DNA of 6,862 bases from an uncultured euryarchaeote (GTDB lineage: Archaea > Thermoplasmatota > Poseidoniia > Poseidoniales > Thalassarchaeaceae). The position numbers were made by a program, and so were the translations under genes. The notes under the pieces are model-generated. The model saw only the letters and a program-made list of their open reading frames with translations. It was not told where the DNA came from and made no database searches. The stretch lies in contig CALCOR010000361.1 of the NCBI GenBank assembly GCA_937897085.1, positions 1 to 6,862 on the forward strand, written 5' to 3'. Shown piece after piece: positions 5,751-6,862 of this stretch. Numbering within the stretch: position 1 is the first letter of the stretch; each line of letters opens with the position of its first letter.

Positions 5751-6862
5751 TCAGTTTATCTCTTTCTCAACCGAAAACAATGCGTTTCGGCGTGATTTGG
5801 AATAAATCGCCCCCACGATCATACAGACGATGCTCAACGCCGCAGAGGGATATGGCAGCCAACCATCATCCGCTTGCTCGACTATCTCCACCAGTTCTGC
5901 GTCGACCGGTTCACGTACCCACTGCGCGGAGTCGATCACCCGCTTCATGTAGTGCAGTTCCCACGTTCCTCCAGTGACGAGGCTCAGGTTGCTCGCATCG
6001 AAGATGGCGTGAGTCTCATTGGAGGCGTTGACGCTGAAGTTGGCAGAGTGCCACAGCACCTCACCATCCGCATCGAGATAGTGCAGGGTGGCGTTCTCCG
6101 TGGTAGCATGCCCAAGGTTCACCGCGTGCATGGTGACCTCTTTGCCAGGTGTCACTTCCATGTGGCTCACGTTCAGCCGAGCGCGCCAGTACCAGATGTT
6201 CGAGATCAGGTAGCGCATCACCTCCAACTCCACCGAGAGGCGGCTGGAGAGTGACTCGACCGTGCCTGGCATCCATTGCTCGTCATCAGTCTCGAAAGTG
6301 AAGGTGGGGTAGCCCATGATGCCGTAGCCGTAGTCTCGGCTGGTGCCGTGGGTGGGATAGATTCCGGCGTTGGCGTTGCGCACCGGGAGGTCGGCGTCTA
6401 TGGTCTCGTGGATGGTGTCACGGATGTGCTCGAACAGTTCCCAGTCTGAAGGCATCTCGCCCGTGAATCCCCAAGGGTAAGCGAGAATCCAGGTGCCGGT
6501 GTGCATGGTGACGTAGAGGTCCGCATCGGTGACCCATGCCGCCATGTAATCGGCGTTGTTGCGCGTCTCCGGCTCGCTGAATGGACCGTCTCCGCTCGCC
6601 GTCTCCTCGGTCGTCCAGTGGTGGTCGTAGTTGCGGTTGAGGTCGACTTGGTTCATGTTCCAGCGACTGTCGGCGTCGTTGCCATCCGCATTAAGCAGAA
6701 TCATGACATGAAGTTCTGTGTTCTGCAGCACTTCGATGGCCTCCGCATCACCATTGATCCAACCCTCGATGTAGAACTCCGCTGTCAGGAAGGCGAGTTC
6801 TGTGCCCAGGTGTTCGTTGCCGTGGTGGCCTCCATCGATGTACACCTTCTCCTTAGGAGAGC
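5751..6862 (-). CDS. M14 zinc carboxypeptidase, surface-anchored, 5' end cut by window edge
   Basis: Metallocarboxypeptidase that removes C-terminal residues, here probably on the outer cell face. The frame stays open through 6862 with no start, so the N-terminus (signal peptide and first strand or more) is missing. Counting from the Val codon at 6845, zinc ligands are His8 and Glu11 in GGHHGNE and His115 in TMHTGTW. QVDLNRNYD (66-74) carries the Asn-Arg pair that binds the substrate carboxylate, Arg61 may match Arg127 of carboxypeptidase A, and Glu185 in TFTFETDDE is the likely catalytic base. Residues about 222-318 look like a beta-sandwich domain with several N-x-S/T sequons (Asn225, 251, 269, 273, 276, 286), suggesting archaeal N-glycosylation. 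A hydrophobic segment (about 333-348) is followed by KSRR and a short tail, giving a C-terminal membrane anchor with the tail inside. The family call is firm; topology is inferred. The aminopeptidase gene lies downstream on the same strand. Confidence -1.
   Translation of the reverse strand, partial: SPKEKVYIDGGHHGNEHLGTELAFLTAEFYIEGWINGDAEAIEVLQNTELHVMILLNADGNDADSRWNMNQVDLNRNYDHHWTTEETASGDGPFSEPETRNNADYMAAWVTDADLYVTMHTGTWILAYPWGFTGEMPSDWELFEHIRDTIHETIDADLPVRNANAGIYPTHGTSRDYGYGIMGYPTFTFETDDEQWMPGTVESLSSRLSVELEVMRYLISNIWYWRARLNVSHMEVTPGKEVTMHAVNLGHATTENATLHYLDADGEVLWHSANFSVNASNETHAIFDASNLSLVTGGTWELHYMKRVIDSAQWVREPVDAELVEIVEQADDGWLPYPSAALSIVCMIVGAIYSKSRRNALFSVEKEIN

Noticed and set aside
5874..6254. 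Plus-strand frame opposite the M14 C-terminal domain
   Set aside because: No motifs, and the opposite frame is continuous with the carboxypeptidase.
6843..6845. GTG at 6845 as the start of the M14 gene
   Set aside because: It falls immediately before the zinc motif, which would remove the first part of the fold and any signal peptide. The frame stays open to the window edge, so the gene is simply truncated.
1..6862. Search for CRISPR arrays, tRNA/rRNA, insertion sequences, toxin-antitoxin or phage-defence genes
   Set aside because: No spaced direct repeats, tRNA cloverleaf, transposase motifs or terminal inverted repeats were seen by eye. Nearly all sequence is accounted for by five genes of known or likely family.

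Overview
The window looks like a piece of an archaeal chromosome, most plausibly a marine euryarchaeon of the Marine Group II/III (Poseidoniales-like) type. The archaeal call rests on a group II chaperonin (thermosome), TATA-like rather than -10/-35 promoter elements, and GGTGA-type ribosome binding sites. A bacterial-style DnaK, an M17 leucyl aminopeptidase and a surface-anchored M14 carboxypeptidase in one place fit a protein-degrading planktonic heterotroph. The lineage is inferred from gene content, not proven.

Layout. (a) 1-1457, minus strand: most of a thermosome subunit whose C-terminal end runs off the left edge. It is easily missed because its frame has no stop codon inside the window. 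(b) 1458-1670: divergent intergenic region with a TATA-like element and an 18-bp imperfect palindrome (12-bp perfect core). (c) 1671-2252, plus strand: a 193-residue protein with an Hsp20/alpha-crystallin-like C-terminal half. (d) 2279-4165, plus strand: complete dnaK, 26 bp downstream and probably co-transcribed with (c). (e) 4175-5674, minus strand: complete M17 leucyl aminopeptidase, converging on dnaK with 9 bp between stop codons. (f) 5675-5750: short intergenic with T-tracts, a hairpin and a TATA-like element. (g) 5751-6862, minus strand: M14 zinc carboxypeptidase, 5' end cut by the right edge, with a glycosylation-site-rich beta domain and a C-terminal membrane anchor.

How it works together. 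The left two thirds is a protein-quality-control locus: a chaperonin on one side and a small heat-shock-like protein plus Hsp70 on the other, read outward from one shared control region. The right third is peptide catabolism: a cell-surface carboxypeptidase could trim extracellular peptides and the cytoplasmic aminopeptidase could finish them to amino acids. All five genes belong to, or resemble, known families. I see no clearly undescribed multi-gene system. The most interesting points are the candidate shared operator, the unusual Hsp20-like partner of DnaK, and a substitution in the chaperonin ATP-binding motif.
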